Part shown: positions 26,199-35,085 of the stretch, piece after piece
Layout: each line of letters begins with the position of its first letter
Numbering within the stretch: the first letter of the stretch is position 1
Assembly (NCBI RefSeq): GCF_034651555.1
Contig: NZ_JAYEEQ010000007.1
Span: 62,001-126,000, forward strand
DNA: 64,000 nucleotides
Source: Aurantibrevibacter litoralis
GTDB lineage: Bacteria; Bacteroidota; Bacteroidia; Flavobacteriales; Flavobacteriaceae
Reading direction: 5' to 3'
The notes under the pieces: model-generated
Seen by the model: only the letters and a program-made list of their open reading frames with translations
The model's database searches: none
Told to the model about the DNA's origin: nothing
Translations under genes and position numbers: made by a program

Positions 26199-26523
26199 TT
26201 TATATACTTACAAATCACCCGATATTACTTGTATGTATCGGTTAGTATTGGCTCACTTTTTAAATGGTTACCCTGCCAGTACCATTCGGGTCGTTATTGG
26301 TTTTTATTCTACTAATTTTGATCCAGACCGCTTCTATTTTAATTTCTTTCGAAGTTGTGCCTAGCTACATAGACCGCAAGAATTTATAAGATAATACGCT
26401 GTCTTCCTATTTTTTAATCATCAAATCCTCAAATTACTCCATTTTCACATTGTTCCATTTTTCAGATCAACAAATTAACAAATCCTCAAATCGCTAGCAT
26501 TATTACATTGATACATAATCAAA
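26199..26523. repeat. Intergenic region with one copy of an AT-rich repeat family
   Basis: No gene is supported in these 325 bases. From about 26410 to the S9 stop at 26524 there is an AT-rich sequence built from AACAAATCCTCAAAT and CTCCATTTTCACATTG blocks. It ends in a tail (GCATTATTACATTGATAC and on) also found at about 28900-28934. This is the same family as the array at 28630-28934. Confidence 0.75.
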
Positions 26524-28557
26524 TTATTCCTTGTTTTTATAGTGATTAAACCAACTTAAAATGGACGCCGTTTTATGCATCAGCATGCTAGGTTGGTTTG
26601 CTAAGCCATGGGAGGCATTAGGAATTTTAACTAATGCCGTTTCTACTCCTTGTAGCTTCAAGGCAGCATAATATTGCTCCGATTCGCTCATTGGTGTTCT
26701 ATAATCTTGTTCTCCTGTAAGTAACATGGTGGGCGTTTTTACATTCCCTACAAGAGAAATGGGCGAGCGTTTCATATAATTTTCGGTGGCTTCCCATGGT
26801 TTTCCTGGAAACCAATACTTGGTAAAAAATGCCGGATTATCTGCATAAAGGGCATGACTATACCAGTTAATAACGGGTTTAGCAACTACGGCAGCTATAA
26901 AGCGATTCGTTTTCCCTATTATCCATGCCGTAAGTACGCCACCGCCGCTACCTCCTGTAACAAATAAATTTTGGGTATCAATATAGCCCTTTGCAATTAC
27001 CGCATCTACCCCCGAAATTAAATCGTCGTAATCATGGTTGGGATAATTGTGATGAATGGCGTTCCCAAACTCTTCACCGTATCCTGTACTGCCTCTGGGA
27101 TTGGCGTATAACACTACATAACCGGCGGCGGCGTATTGTTGTACTTCGTACGAAAAAGATGCGCCGTACATGGCAAAGGGGCCGCCATGAATTTCTAAAA
27201 TAAAGGGATATTTTTTGCTGGGATCAAAATCGGGTGGTGTTACTACCCAACCTTGAATCTTTTTTTGATCAAACGACGAATCCCACCATAATTCTTGAAC
27301 CTTGCCTAATGTGCGAAACGAAAATAAGTCCTCATTAAGTTGGGTAAGTCTTTTGTTTTCACCGTTTATCCAAACTCCTAGATCGGCCGGTTGTTGCGTA
27401 CCGCCTGCGGTAAAGGCCAGTTTATTTGTTGTAGAAACGGTATAGGTACCAGAATTATAAGGTCTTCCTAGGTCTAATCCTCCCAAACCTTCGGTTATAG
27501 TTCTAATTTTCCCAGTGAGCGCTACATGGCCAACCTTGGTATCTCCTCTTTCGTTGTATTGAAAGTAGATCCCTTTTCCGTTTCCTTCCCATTGCGGGTT
27601 TGAAACACTTCGATCGAGGGTCGAGGTCAAACTTTTAGCCACACTACCGTCTATGTTCATCACATAAAGTTGGCGCACCTGATAGCCTTGAAAGGTATCA
27701 TCGAAACCGGTAAAAGCGATTCGTTTTCCGTCCGGAGAAAGGGCAATGTCACTGTCCGGACCAAAACGAGATGTAAGCATTTTAACCGTTCCATCATCAA
27801 AATTTAATTGATAAATTTCGGAATTTAAAGGTTCTAATTCGTGATTGTCATGTAAATTAGCCGAAAAGAGAAGGCTTTTATCATCTTTTGTCCATACAGG
27901 ATTTCCATAGTTGTGTTTGGTGAAAGTCCATTGGCGCGCTGTACCACCGTTCAATCCGATGGTAAATAGTTGTGTATTGCCCGGTTTACTATAGCCTTGC
28001 CCGTCTTTTCTATAGATCATTTCGTCGATGTAGATTGGGGCATCATTCCAATTGGCGCCTTCGGGTTTTTCAGGCAATTGTAATGGGGATTTTTTAGTCT
28101 CAGGAACAAATTGCGTAAAAGCCAATTGCCTGTTGTCAGTAGACCATGAAATGCTTCCGGGCGCTTGCGCACTGTTGGTAAGCGCAATCGAAATTTTAGT
28201 GGCTACATCAAACACATATAGTTTTACTTTGTCATCTTGTTGGTTAGAAAGGTAGGCCAATTTTTTGCCGTCATGAGACCATTTTGGCGCATAATCCCGC
28301 TGATTACCTTGTGTAAGAGGTTGTTGTTGTGCTCCATCGCTATGTATTATCCATAAATTGGAATAATCCTTATCGGTCATTATATCTTTAAAATTCCGAA
28401 CAAAGACAATTGTACTACCATCCGGAGAAATTTGGGGATCGGTGACCATTTCCAAATTAAAAATATCCGTGGGTTCCAGCTTAGATCTAAGTTGCGATAC
28501 GGTTACGAATGGTAGTAGAAATAGGAGTAGTAAGAGGTACAACAGGGATATTCTCAT
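26524..28557 (-). CDS. S9 family peptidase (acylaminoacyl/dipeptidyl peptidase type)
   Basis: A 677-residue secreted prolyl-oligopeptidase-family enzyme with a short N-terminal signal. The first about 400 residues form a WD40-like propeller (ISPDGSTIVFVRNFKDI, LSPDGKRIAFTGFDDTF). The alpha/beta hydrolase domain has nucleophile Ser in FVTGGSGGGVLTAWI, Asp in LLTGEQDYRTPMSES and His in IPNASHGLANQ. GYVVLYANPRGSTGYGEEFG is the conserved S9 segment before the nucleophile. It probably processes oligopeptides in the periplasm. Both this gene and the NIPSNAP gene end directly in the same repeat family. Confidence 0.93.
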   Translation of the reverse strand: MRISLLYLLLLLFLLPFVTVSQLRSKLEPTDIFNLEMVTDPQISPDGSTIVFVRNFKDIMTDKDYSNLWIIHSDGAQQQPLTQGNQRDYAPKWSHDGKKLAYLSNQQDDKVKLYVFDVATKISIALTNSAQAPGSISWSTDNRQLAFTQFVPETKKSPLQLPEKPEGANWNDAPIYIDEMIYRKDGQGYSKPGNTQLFTIGLNGGTARQWTFTKHNYGNPVWTKDDKSLLFSANLHDNHELEPLNSEIYQLNFDDGTVKMLTSRFGPDSDIALSPDGKRIAFTGFDDTFQGYQVRQLYVMNIDGSVAKSLTSTLDRSVSNPQWEGNGKGIYFQYNERGDTKVGHVALTGKIRTITEGLGGLDLGRPYNSGTYTVSTTNKLAFTAGGTQQPADLGVWINGENKRLTQLNEDLFSFRTLGKVQELWWDSSFDQKKIQGWVVTPPDFDPSKKYPFILEIHGGPFAMYGASFSYEVQQYAAAGYVVLYANPRGSTGYGEEFGNAIHHNYPNHDYDDLISGVDAVIAKGYIDTQNLFVTGGSGGGVLTAWIIGKTNRFIAAVVAKPVINWYSHALYADNPAFFTKYWFPGKPWEATENYMKRSPISLVGNVKTPTMLLTGEQDYRTPMSESEQYYAALKLQGVETALVKIPNASHGLANQPSMLMHKTASILSWFNHYKNKE

Positions 28558-28629
28558 AGATAATAGCTATTAGTTCTTAGTATAGGGTTGCTCGTGGTTG
28601 GTTTGTTTCATGAAATTCTTTATTTCGCA

Positions 28630-28934
28630 GATCACATTGTTTCACTTTCAGATCAACAAATTAGCAAATCCTCAAATTGCTCCATTTTCACATTGTTCCG
28701 TTTTCAGATCAACAAATCATCAAATCCTCAAATTAACAAATTACTCCATTTTCACATTGTTCCATTTTTCAGATCAACAAATCACCAAATCCTCAAATTG
28801 CTCCATTTTCACATTATTCCATTTTCACATCAACAAATTAGCAAATCCTCAAATTAACAAATTGCTCCATTTCCAGATCAACAAATTAACAAATCCTCAA
28901 ATCACTAGCATTATTACATTGATACATAATCAAA
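28630..28934. repeat. AT-rich tandem repeat array
   Basis: About five degenerate units of roughly 56-70 nt, each with a TCAACAAAT block, an AAATCCTCAAAT block and a CTCCATTTTCACATT block. The last unit ends in the same tail as the copy at 26410-26523. It lies just downstream of the NIPSNAP stop on the minus strand and upstream of the S9 gene. Long frames through it have no stop codons only because of the repeat and are not genes. Confidence 0.8.
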
Positions 28935-29684
28935 TTATTTGATGGCAGAAAACGGAAGTGCCTTTAAATACAAGGATTCTACTTTTTCTACAATCTTACC
29001 ATCAACTTCAGAAGCATCCCGGGCACGAATCCATTCCGGGTCTGTACGGAAATTTTCCCAAGAGGCTTTTGCAGCATCCATACTTTGGTGTGCCAAAAGA
29101 TATACTAATTTGGATTGTGCGCCATCCTTTTCATCGGTAAGCCAGTACACTATATTTGCCATTCCGTGTTTTTCAAATAATTTTAGGGTATGATCTCTAA
29201 AACGCGCATGTAAATCATCTAATTTATCCGGCAAACAATAATACGTGCGCAGTTCAAAAACGGTATCATCCTTAGCCTGTTGCGCAGGTAATTCGTGGTT
29301 TAGCTCCGGTGCTATTCTGAGATATACCTCATCAATTTTCGCAACGAGTTTACCGTTTTCAATCGATTTTTGATACGCTGCTTTCCATTTCGGATTTTCC
29401 AAAAATTTCTTCCACATGACTTCTCGGGAGGCCTTGTCCGGATAGGCTAAAAAATAGACTAAAGTCTGATTTTCCGAATCCAAAGGCAGGAAATAAGCAA
29501 TATTCTCCATACCACTCTCCTCAAAAAGAGCCAAGGTATGGTTTTGAAAACGCTGAATAAGTTCCGGACGTTTTCCTTCATTGGTATGATAGGTTCGCAG
29601 TTCGTAATATCGGGTATCCTCTTGTTGTGCAATTCCTGCAATAACTGTGAAAACAGCAATGGCGGACATAAGTGGTTTTTTCAT
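28935..29684 (-). CDS. Secreted double NIPSNAP-domain protein
   Basis: A 249-residue protein: signal peptide (MKKPLMSAIAVFTVIAGIAQ), then two tandem NIPSNAP ferredoxin-like domains (about 24-120 and 140-245). Repeated signatures are YYELRTYHTNEGKRPELIQR / FELRTYYCLPDKLDDLHARF and LFEESGMENIAYFL / LFEKHGMANIVYWL. NIPSNAP domains are dimeric alpha/beta folds in degradation enzymes and unknown proteins; no catalytic role is visible. It lies about 75 nt downstream of the first amidohydrolase gene. Confidence 0.9.
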   Translation of the reverse strand: MKKPLMSAIAVFTVIAGIAQQEDTRYYELRTYHTNEGKRPELIQRFQNHTLALFEESGMENIAYFLPLDSENQTLVYFLAYPDKASREVMWKKFLENPKWKAAYQKSIENGKLVAKIDEVYLRIAPELNHELPAQQAKDDTVFELRTYYCLPDKLDDLHARFRDHTLKLFEKHGMANIVYWLTDEKDGAQSKLVYLLAHQSMDAAKASWENFRTDPEWIRARDASEVDGKIVEKVESLYLKALPFSAIK

Positions 29685-29760
29685 TTTTAAATGGAATTTA
29701 AATTGGGTATTAAAGGTACACTTTTTTATCTTTTTACACCCAACGATTAGCGATTATATC

Positions 29761-31167
29761 CTAATCTAAACCCACTTCTTTGAGCAGAATATCTAATGCG
29801 CTTTTATCTCTTATTTTGCCTTGGTGTATAAGATAGGAAAGGGAGTTTAAGTGGTCTATACGTTCCAAAGGATTTTTAGTAAGAACGAGTAAATCTGCTT
29901 TTCTATTGGCGGCTACCTGTCCATAGTGATTTTCTAAACCAAAGAATTTAGGGCCATTGATGACTGAAGTTTCTAAGGCCTCTTTTGGGGACAATCCGGC
30001 ATCTACCATTGCTTTTAATTCCTGGAGTAAGGATTCTCCGGGATATACAAAAGAATTAAAGGCTCCACAATCTGATCCGGCCAACAAGGGTACCCCTGCC
30101 GTATACATCGGCAAGACCATTTCCTTAAATTTTGTCTCGGTTCGTAAGCGTGTATTGTTTCCTGCTTCACGCGCTCTTTTAGCCCCCGAAACCCGACCTT
30201 CATATGTCTTTTGAATTCCTTTACCGATGTAGGGGAGTAAGGTGTCTTTGCTGTGATCTACATCTAGCACATGCGCCAAAACCGATCCAATGTGTAGCGT
30301 AGGCGTAATATAGACATTATTTTTGGCCAAATCCTTAAAAACCAAAGCAGCCTGATTGGGGTCATAGGTATCAATGAGCGATGCGATCATGCCATAACCA
30401 ATGCCGAGAGCGGTAAGGCTATCTGCTTTGGATGAACAAGCTTTTAGTACATAATATAAATGTTCGGAGCCGTCTAAACCCATGGCAACAGCCTTCAAAA
30501 TATCAGCAGACAGTGGCATATGTCCGGTTGTTTTAAGTCCTCTTTTTTCGGCAGCAGTAATAATAGCATAAAATGCCGTTGCACTTAAATTACCATCGTA
30601 CATTTTTACGTAATCTACACCAAGGCCTTGCAACGCGTCTAGGGCTGCAGTAATGTCTTCTTCATTTTCAACGTGTAGGGAGCCAGCCCATGCAGGTTGA
30701 CTACCATCCAATTTGGGACCCGAAGTAAAAATGGTTGGCCCCTGCAGCGTATTATGCGTTATAGCCTTGCGCCATTCCATAACCGCCGGGCTTATATCAC
30801 CGCCTGCGTCACGAACCGTGGTAATGCCATACGCCAAGAATAGGGGTAGCATATTTTGGTTTTCGTGAATAAGGGAATCGCCACCACGAAAATGAACATG
30901 GTTATCCCATAAGCCGGGCATGACATAGGCATTCTTTACATCAGTGGTTTCCGTAGCTCTGTAGTCGCTATTTTGATTCATAGGACCTACCATAGCAATA
31001 CTATCGCCCCGTATTGCAATGAATTGAGCCGGCGTAATGTGTCCCGAAACAACATCTACTACTTGAGCATTTAGCAGTACTACGTCCACTTTAATTTTGG
31101 GTGATGTAGTACAGGAGGCCAAACCAAAGATGGCAACCACAAAACAAAGGAATAGCAATTTGTTCAT
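29761..31167 (-). CDS. Amidohydrolase-family lipoprotein (first of two paralogues)
   Basis: A 468-residue metal-dependent hydrolase. The lipobox is IFGLASC (Cys19). Amidohydrolase marks are MPGLWDNHVHFRGGD (HxH metal motif), GITTVRDAGG, KTTGHMPLSAD, SEHLYYVL (His), LLAGSDCGA (Asp) and LVLTKNPLERI. Related secreted members hydrolyse dipeptides with proline (prolidase-like) or imides; the substrate is unknown. It is strongly similar in layout to the gene 175 nt upstream, which suggests tandem duplication. Confidence 0.9.
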   Translation of the reverse strand: MNKLLFLCFVVAIFGLASCTTSPKIKVDVVLLNAQVVDVVSGHITPAQFIAIRGDSIAMVGPMNQNSDYRATETTDVKNAYVMPGLWDNHVHFRGGDSLIHENQNMLPLFLAYGITTVRDAGGDISPAVMEWRKAITHNTLQGPTIFTSGPKLDGSQPAWAGSLHVENEEDITAALDALQGLGVDYVKMYDGNLSATAFYAIITAAEKRGLKTTGHMPLSADILKAVAMGLDGSEHLYYVLKACSSKADSLTALGIGYGMIASLIDTYDPNQAALVFKDLAKNNVYITPTLHIGSVLAHVLDVDHSKDTLLPYIGKGIQKTYEGRVSGAKRAREAGNNTRLRTETKFKEMVLPMYTAGVPLLAGSDCGAFNSFVYPGESLLQELKAMVDAGLSPKEALETSVINGPKFFGLENHYGQVAANRKADLLVLTKNPLERIDHLNSLSYLIHQGKIRDKSALDILLKEVGLD

Positions 31168-31341
31168 TTTACGATACTGTAATACGGGGTTTAAATCTTT
31201 TTTTTGACACGCATGCGTTCCACATCAATCTATATTTTTTTAGCGTAGGGCTTACAATTTTTTAAAAGCGCCTAGAAGCCCACGGGCGTACTCGCATCCT
31301 AATGGTGCCTTTGTTGGTGTTGGCAGAATAAATATAAGGAC

Positions 31342-32799
31342 TTAATGCGAAGTAGCTTCTTTTTGCTGTACCCAATCTTCGATATTTTTTAAGGCACTAT
31401 CCAGATATGTTCGATCCATAAGGTTTCCTTTTCGAATAACCGCTTCAATATTTTGGGTTTCACGAATCGTTTTTAGTGGATTGCCCCGAAGGATTAAGAG
31501 ATCGGCTATTTTTCCATTTTCAACACTGCCGTAATCATGTAAAAGCCCAAAATAGTCAGGGCCATTCCAAATACTCGCCAATAAGGCTTGCTGTGGGCTA
31601 AGTCCATAATCGACCATAGTTTGTAATTCGAGGTGAATGGCCAAGCCCGGATAATCATAGGAATTTAGGTACCCCGCATCGGTACCGGCAATGATTTTGA
31701 CGCCGGAGGCCACTAAGAGCGGTAGGAGGGATGCGGTTTGCTCAAACCGGTGGTGTCGCAAAACTATTTCTTCAGGGCTATCCTTCGCAGCCCTTTCCAC
31801 ACGCCATTGATAGGAAGCCTTTAGTTTTGGTCCCAAATATTTCAAAAATTCGTCATCTTCATGGGTGTCTTTATCCAAATAGGCTATGGTTTTACTGATA
31901 GACAAAGTAGGCACAATGCGGGTGTCGTTGGAAGCTAATTGCCCAAAATGCTCCAAGGCGGTATTCTTGTCAAAGCTTTCTATGCGCATCCGTGTTGCTT
32001 CTGCATTGTTGATTTCCTTTTTTTTAAGTGCCTCCAAAATTTCGGCCTCGTTCGGACTCACGCCTTTTAAGGCATACCCAAGATGTTCAATAGTCGTAAG
32101 TTTGGCCTCTGAAAGTTCTTTAAGGCTTAGGGTAGCGGGCAAATGTCCGGAAACCGGATACCCTCTTTTCACAGCCTCTTTTACGGCCTCCAGAAAAAGT
32201 TCCGGTGATAGTGTATTATCGGTAATTTTAATAAAATCTACGTTCAATTGATCTAAAGAGTCGAACGCCTTTTGTAATTCTTCTGGAGATCCTACCTCCA
32301 AATCGCCCGGCCAAATGGATCCAATGCCCTCAATTTTTGGGCCTGAGGTAAAAATTCGTGGGCCATTACGTTTTCCGTTTTCAATCTCATTGCGCCATTG
32401 CAATACGCTTTCGCTAATATCTCCAGCCGCATCACGAACCGTGGTTACCCCCAAAGCCAAATACAGGGGTAGTAATTGTTCGTTTTCATCTACATAATCG
32501 GCACCACCAAAATGGATATGATTGTCCCAAAGACCGGGCATGATAAATTGGGAGTCCCCATCAAAGCGACTATCTGAGCGATAAGAATCCAGGATCTCGG
32601 ATCCTCCAACCGCCAGAATTCGATCCTGGTGTATGGCGATATATCGATTGGGTATGGTGGTGTTATGAACCACATCAATGATGGTGATATTTTGGATAAG
32701 AAGATCAATAGGTTTTTTATTGGTTTGGCATGAATATCCATAGATCACTACTACGACAAAACACCCTATGAATTTCCCTACGGAAATAATTTTTTTCAT
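31342..32799 (-). CDS. Amidohydrolase-family lipoprotein (second paralogue)
   Basis: The chosen start is at 32799, giving 485 residues with a lipoprotein signal ending in VVVVIYGYSC. An in-frame start at 32946 would add 49 residues with another hydrophobic helix and a basic linker (KHRKSKSK), which would spoil the lipobox position. Metal-site motifs parallel its neighbour: MPGLWDNHIHFGGAD, GVTTVRDAAG, PVSGHLPATL, IEHLGYAL, IIAGTDAGY. Substrate unknown. The 32800-32946 extension may be real upstream coding or a decayed membrane segment. Confidence 0.85.
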   Translation of the reverse strand: MKKIISVGKFIGCFVVVVIYGYSCQTNKKPIDLLIQNITIIDVVHNTTIPNRYIAIHQDRILAVGGSEILDSYRSDSRFDGDSQFIMPGLWDNHIHFGGADYVDENEQLLPLYLALGVTTVRDAAGDISESVLQWRNEIENGKRNGPRIFTSGPKIEGIGSIWPGDLEVGSPEELQKAFDSLDQLNVDFIKITDNTLSPELFLEAVKEAVKRGYPVSGHLPATLSLKELSEAKLTTIEHLGYALKGVSPNEAEILEALKKKEINNAEATRMRIESFDKNTALEHFGQLASNDTRIVPTLSISKTIAYLDKDTHEDDEFLKYLGPKLKASYQWRVERAAKDSPEEIVLRHHRFEQTASLLPLLVASGVKIIAGTDAGYLNSYDYPGLAIHLELQTMVDYGLSPQQALLASIWNGPDYFGLLHDYGSVENGKIADLLILRGNPLKTIRETQNIEAVIRKGNLMDRTYLDSALKNIEDWVQQKEATSH

Positions 32800-33006
32800 T
32801 TTTGATTTGGATTTACGATGTTTTCTAACAAAGAGGAACTTTACATCATCCTTGTTTTTCAATTTTTTATATTTGGCATATAGACGAAGGCCTAACCTTG
32901 CAAAGAGAATTATAGCAATGAGGGTAACAATACCAACGGCGTCCATGCTTTTTTATAGTTGATTTTATAGTCTGTTGTTTGTGATAAGGTACAAGAAATT
33001 AAAAAA

Positions 33007-33603
33007 TTAAAGCGCCATTAACACGGCATAATATACAATGGTTATTAAAAGTACCAAAATGCCCCATGCCAAAAACCGAAGCGCTTTATTGACATTCTTG
33101 AACTTACGAGCCGTTATTTTGGAGATTATAAATATCTGCTGTCCCAACTGGTCAAACAACTGTTCTTCGTCTAGGCTTGTTTCATAAAACGTTCTGGAAA
33201 AGTCCTTAATACCTCCAAATTTAGTAATGACATCACCAAAGAAAAAAATATTTTTATCGTATTTGGCTTCTATTCTGGGGATAAAACAACGGATGCAATA
33301 GAAAATGGAGACAACAGTGCATGCAAACCAAAGACCCAAAAGAATATATAAAGGAATGTTGTTTGGGAAAATGGTAAAAATCTCCTCCATTTTTTGATAC
33401 ATAAAGTTTAACAAAATGCCATAGAATGAAAGAAGTAGCCCCGCTTTTAATTCGGATGCTTGAATGAGGCTCATGATGTAGTTGATACTACCCCAATAAT
33501 GGTCTACCATATCCTCTACGTGAGAGGCTCTACTCTTTTTTACGGGTTTTTTGAGCTGTTTTTTTAAAGGATCTGTTGTAGTTTCGTCTTTAGATGATGT
33601 CAT
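33007..33603 (-). CDS. PycTM-like (Pycsar effector family, DUF5706) membrane protein
   Basis: A 198-residue protein, homologous to the gene at 21383. A basic N-terminal stretch (LKKQLKKPVKKSRA) is followed by IQASELKAGLLLSFYGILLN and three membrane helices (about 55-70, 82-106 and 174-195). The shared loop is PRIEAKYDKNIFFFGDVITK, with EEQLFDQLGQQIFIISKITA. The start is 48 nt after the stop of the receiver-cyclase, so it is probably the last gene of the kinase-receiver-cyclase transcript. Function by family is response to a cyclic nucleotide at the membrane; here that is inference. No defence islands or other toxin genes were seen around it. Confidence 0.85.
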   Translation of the reverse strand: MTSSKDETTTDPLKKQLKKPVKKSRASHVEDMVDHYWGSINYIMSLIQASELKAGLLLSFYGILLNFMYQKMEEIFTIFPNNIPLYILLGLWFACTVVSIFYCIRCFIPRIEAKYDKNIFFFGDVITKFGGIKDFSRTFYETSLDEEQLFDQLGQQIFIISKITARKFKNVNKALRFLAWGILVLLITIVYYAVLMAL

Positions 33604-33651
33604 AGTGTAGGTGGTGCCTTAAAGGGTTACGATGTGGTTTGTAGCCTAAAT

Positions 33652-34695
33652 TTATTCCAAAACTTCATAAACTACTAGGGGTTTCGCTTTGTTTTTCATG
33701 GTGATAACATCTAATTTTTTACATTGAAAGGATTCTTTTACCCTTTCGTAACAGGTTTCCGAAATAAGAATTTGATTCTCTTTTGCCGCTGCCTGTATAC
33801 GCGCTGCCGTGTTTACTGTATCGCCAATGACCGTATAATCTAAACGTTTTAAACTGGCAGACCCAATATTCCCGGATATCATTTCACCACTTTTAATACC
33901 AATAGAAACCTTAGGTAAAAAAGATATAGTTCCCTCTGTAACCGGCAAATTATTGATCGCCCTACGCACAGCCAAAGCGGCATCGATGGCGCGATCTAAA
34001 TGATATTCTCCTCTAAAAACGGCCATTACGGCATCGCCTATAAACTTATCAATAAAACCTTCTTGCGCCATAATTTCTTTTACCATAATATCAAAATAGG
34101 TATTAATAAGTGCCACCACTTTGTCGGGAGGCTCTGTTTCGCTTATACTGGTAAATCCGCACACGTCTATAAAAACTACTGTGCCTTCTACGGTTTCATT
34201 GATCATAAGACTGCTTTCATATTCGCGACTGCCCATAAAATTGAGGACCGTATCATCTACATACATCCGCAAAATGTTATTTTCTTTAACGGCCTGTAGG
34301 GTTTTTTTTAAAATCGTAACATGTGCAATGGTTTTTTCTATAGTGATTTCCAAATCTTTAAAGTCGATAGGTTTGGTAATAAAATCAAAAGCCCCTCTAT
34401 TCATTGCCGTGCGTATGTTATTCATATCACCATAAGCCGAAATAATGACAGATTTTAACAATTGATTTTGCTCGCTGATCCTACTCAACAGCGTAAGACC
34501 GTCCATTTCAGGCATGTTGATATCGCTTAATACCAAATCTACATCCGTATGCGCCAAAAGCTGTTCAAGGGCATGTCTTCCATTTTCGGCAAAAATAAAT
34601 TCGTATTCATTTTCACGAATCTTTTGTCGGAAACGCTGCTTTATCAACACCTTTAAATCATCTTCATCATCTACAACAAGTATTTTAGTCATCAT
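33652..34695 (-). CDS. Response regulator-adenylate cyclase fusion
   Basis: A 347-residue protein. The receiver domain is at 1-120 (ILVVDDEDDL, phospho-acceptor Asp58 in VLSDINMPEMDG, Lys108 in FITKPID). A class III cyclase domain is at about 165-340. Metal residues are Asp177 (FIDVCGFTS) and Asp221 (IDKFIGDAVM). The adenine-selecting Lys217 and Asp286 (LDYTVIGDTVN), with Asn295 and Arg299, are present. Phosphorylation at Asp58 should control cyclase output. It lies 15 nt after the lone receiver gene and 48 nt before the PycTM-like gene. Confidence 0.93.
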   Translation of the reverse strand: MMTKILVVDDEDDLKVLIKQRFRQKIRENEYEFIFAENGRHALEQLLAHTDVDLVLSDINMPEMDGLTLLSRISEQNQLLKSVIISAYGDMNNIRTAMNRGAFDFITKPIDFKDLEITIEKTIAHVTILKKTLQAVKENNILRMYVDDTVLNFMGSREYESSLMINETVEGTVVFIDVCGFTSISETEPPDKVVALINTYFDIMVKEIMAQEGFIDKFIGDAVMAVFRGEYHLDRAIDAALAVRRAINNLPVTEGTISFLPKVSIGIKSGEMISGNIGSASLKRLDYTVIGDTVNTAARIQAAAKENQILISETCYERVKESFQCKKLDVITMKNKAKPLVVYEVLE

Positions 34696-34710
34696 GGTTC
34701 TTATTTTAGC

Positions 34711-35085
34711 CTAATTTAGTAAGGCACTTATTTCCCCTTTAAGTGAATCAAAATCGATAGGTTTTGTGAAAAATTCCTTGGCACCGGACTGTATCGCTTT
34801 ATTGTAATTTTCGCTGTCTCCATAGGCCGAAATCATACTGATTTTTATTTGCGGGTATTTCATTTTTATGATCTCTAACAATTCAAGTCCTGTCATTCCG
34901 GGCATATTAATATCAGAAAAAATATACATCACATCGGGAGGTGTATTTTTTTCGAGCAGTTCTAAGGCTTCCTGTCCCGAAAATGCAAACAGCAAGTCCA
35001 AATTTTTGGTTTTTACTTCTTTTCTGAATTTTTGACGAAAAAGCATTTCTACATCTTTCTCATCATCTACAACGAGTATTCTCAT
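34711..35085 (-). CDS. Single-domain response regulator
   Basis: A 124-residue receiver: RILVVDDEKDVEMLFRQKF, Asp58 in IFSDINMPGMTGLEL, and FFTKPIDF with the conserved lysine. No output domain. It overlaps the stop of the upstream sensor kinase by 4 nt (35082-35085), so it is translationally coupled and is the natural partner of that kinase. It may pass phosphate on or compete with the receiver-cyclase. Confidence 0.93.
   Translation of the reverse strand: MRILVVDDEKDVEMLFRQKFRKEVKTKNLDLLFAFSGQEALELLEKNTPPDVMYIFSDINMPGMTGLELLEIIKMKYPQIKISMISAYGDSENYNKAIQSGAKEFFTKPIDFDSLKGEISALLN

Noticed and set aside
28588..28942. Two plus-strand frames of 89 and 114 codons
   Set aside because: They run through the AT-rich tandem repeat; the open frames come from the repeat, not from coding.
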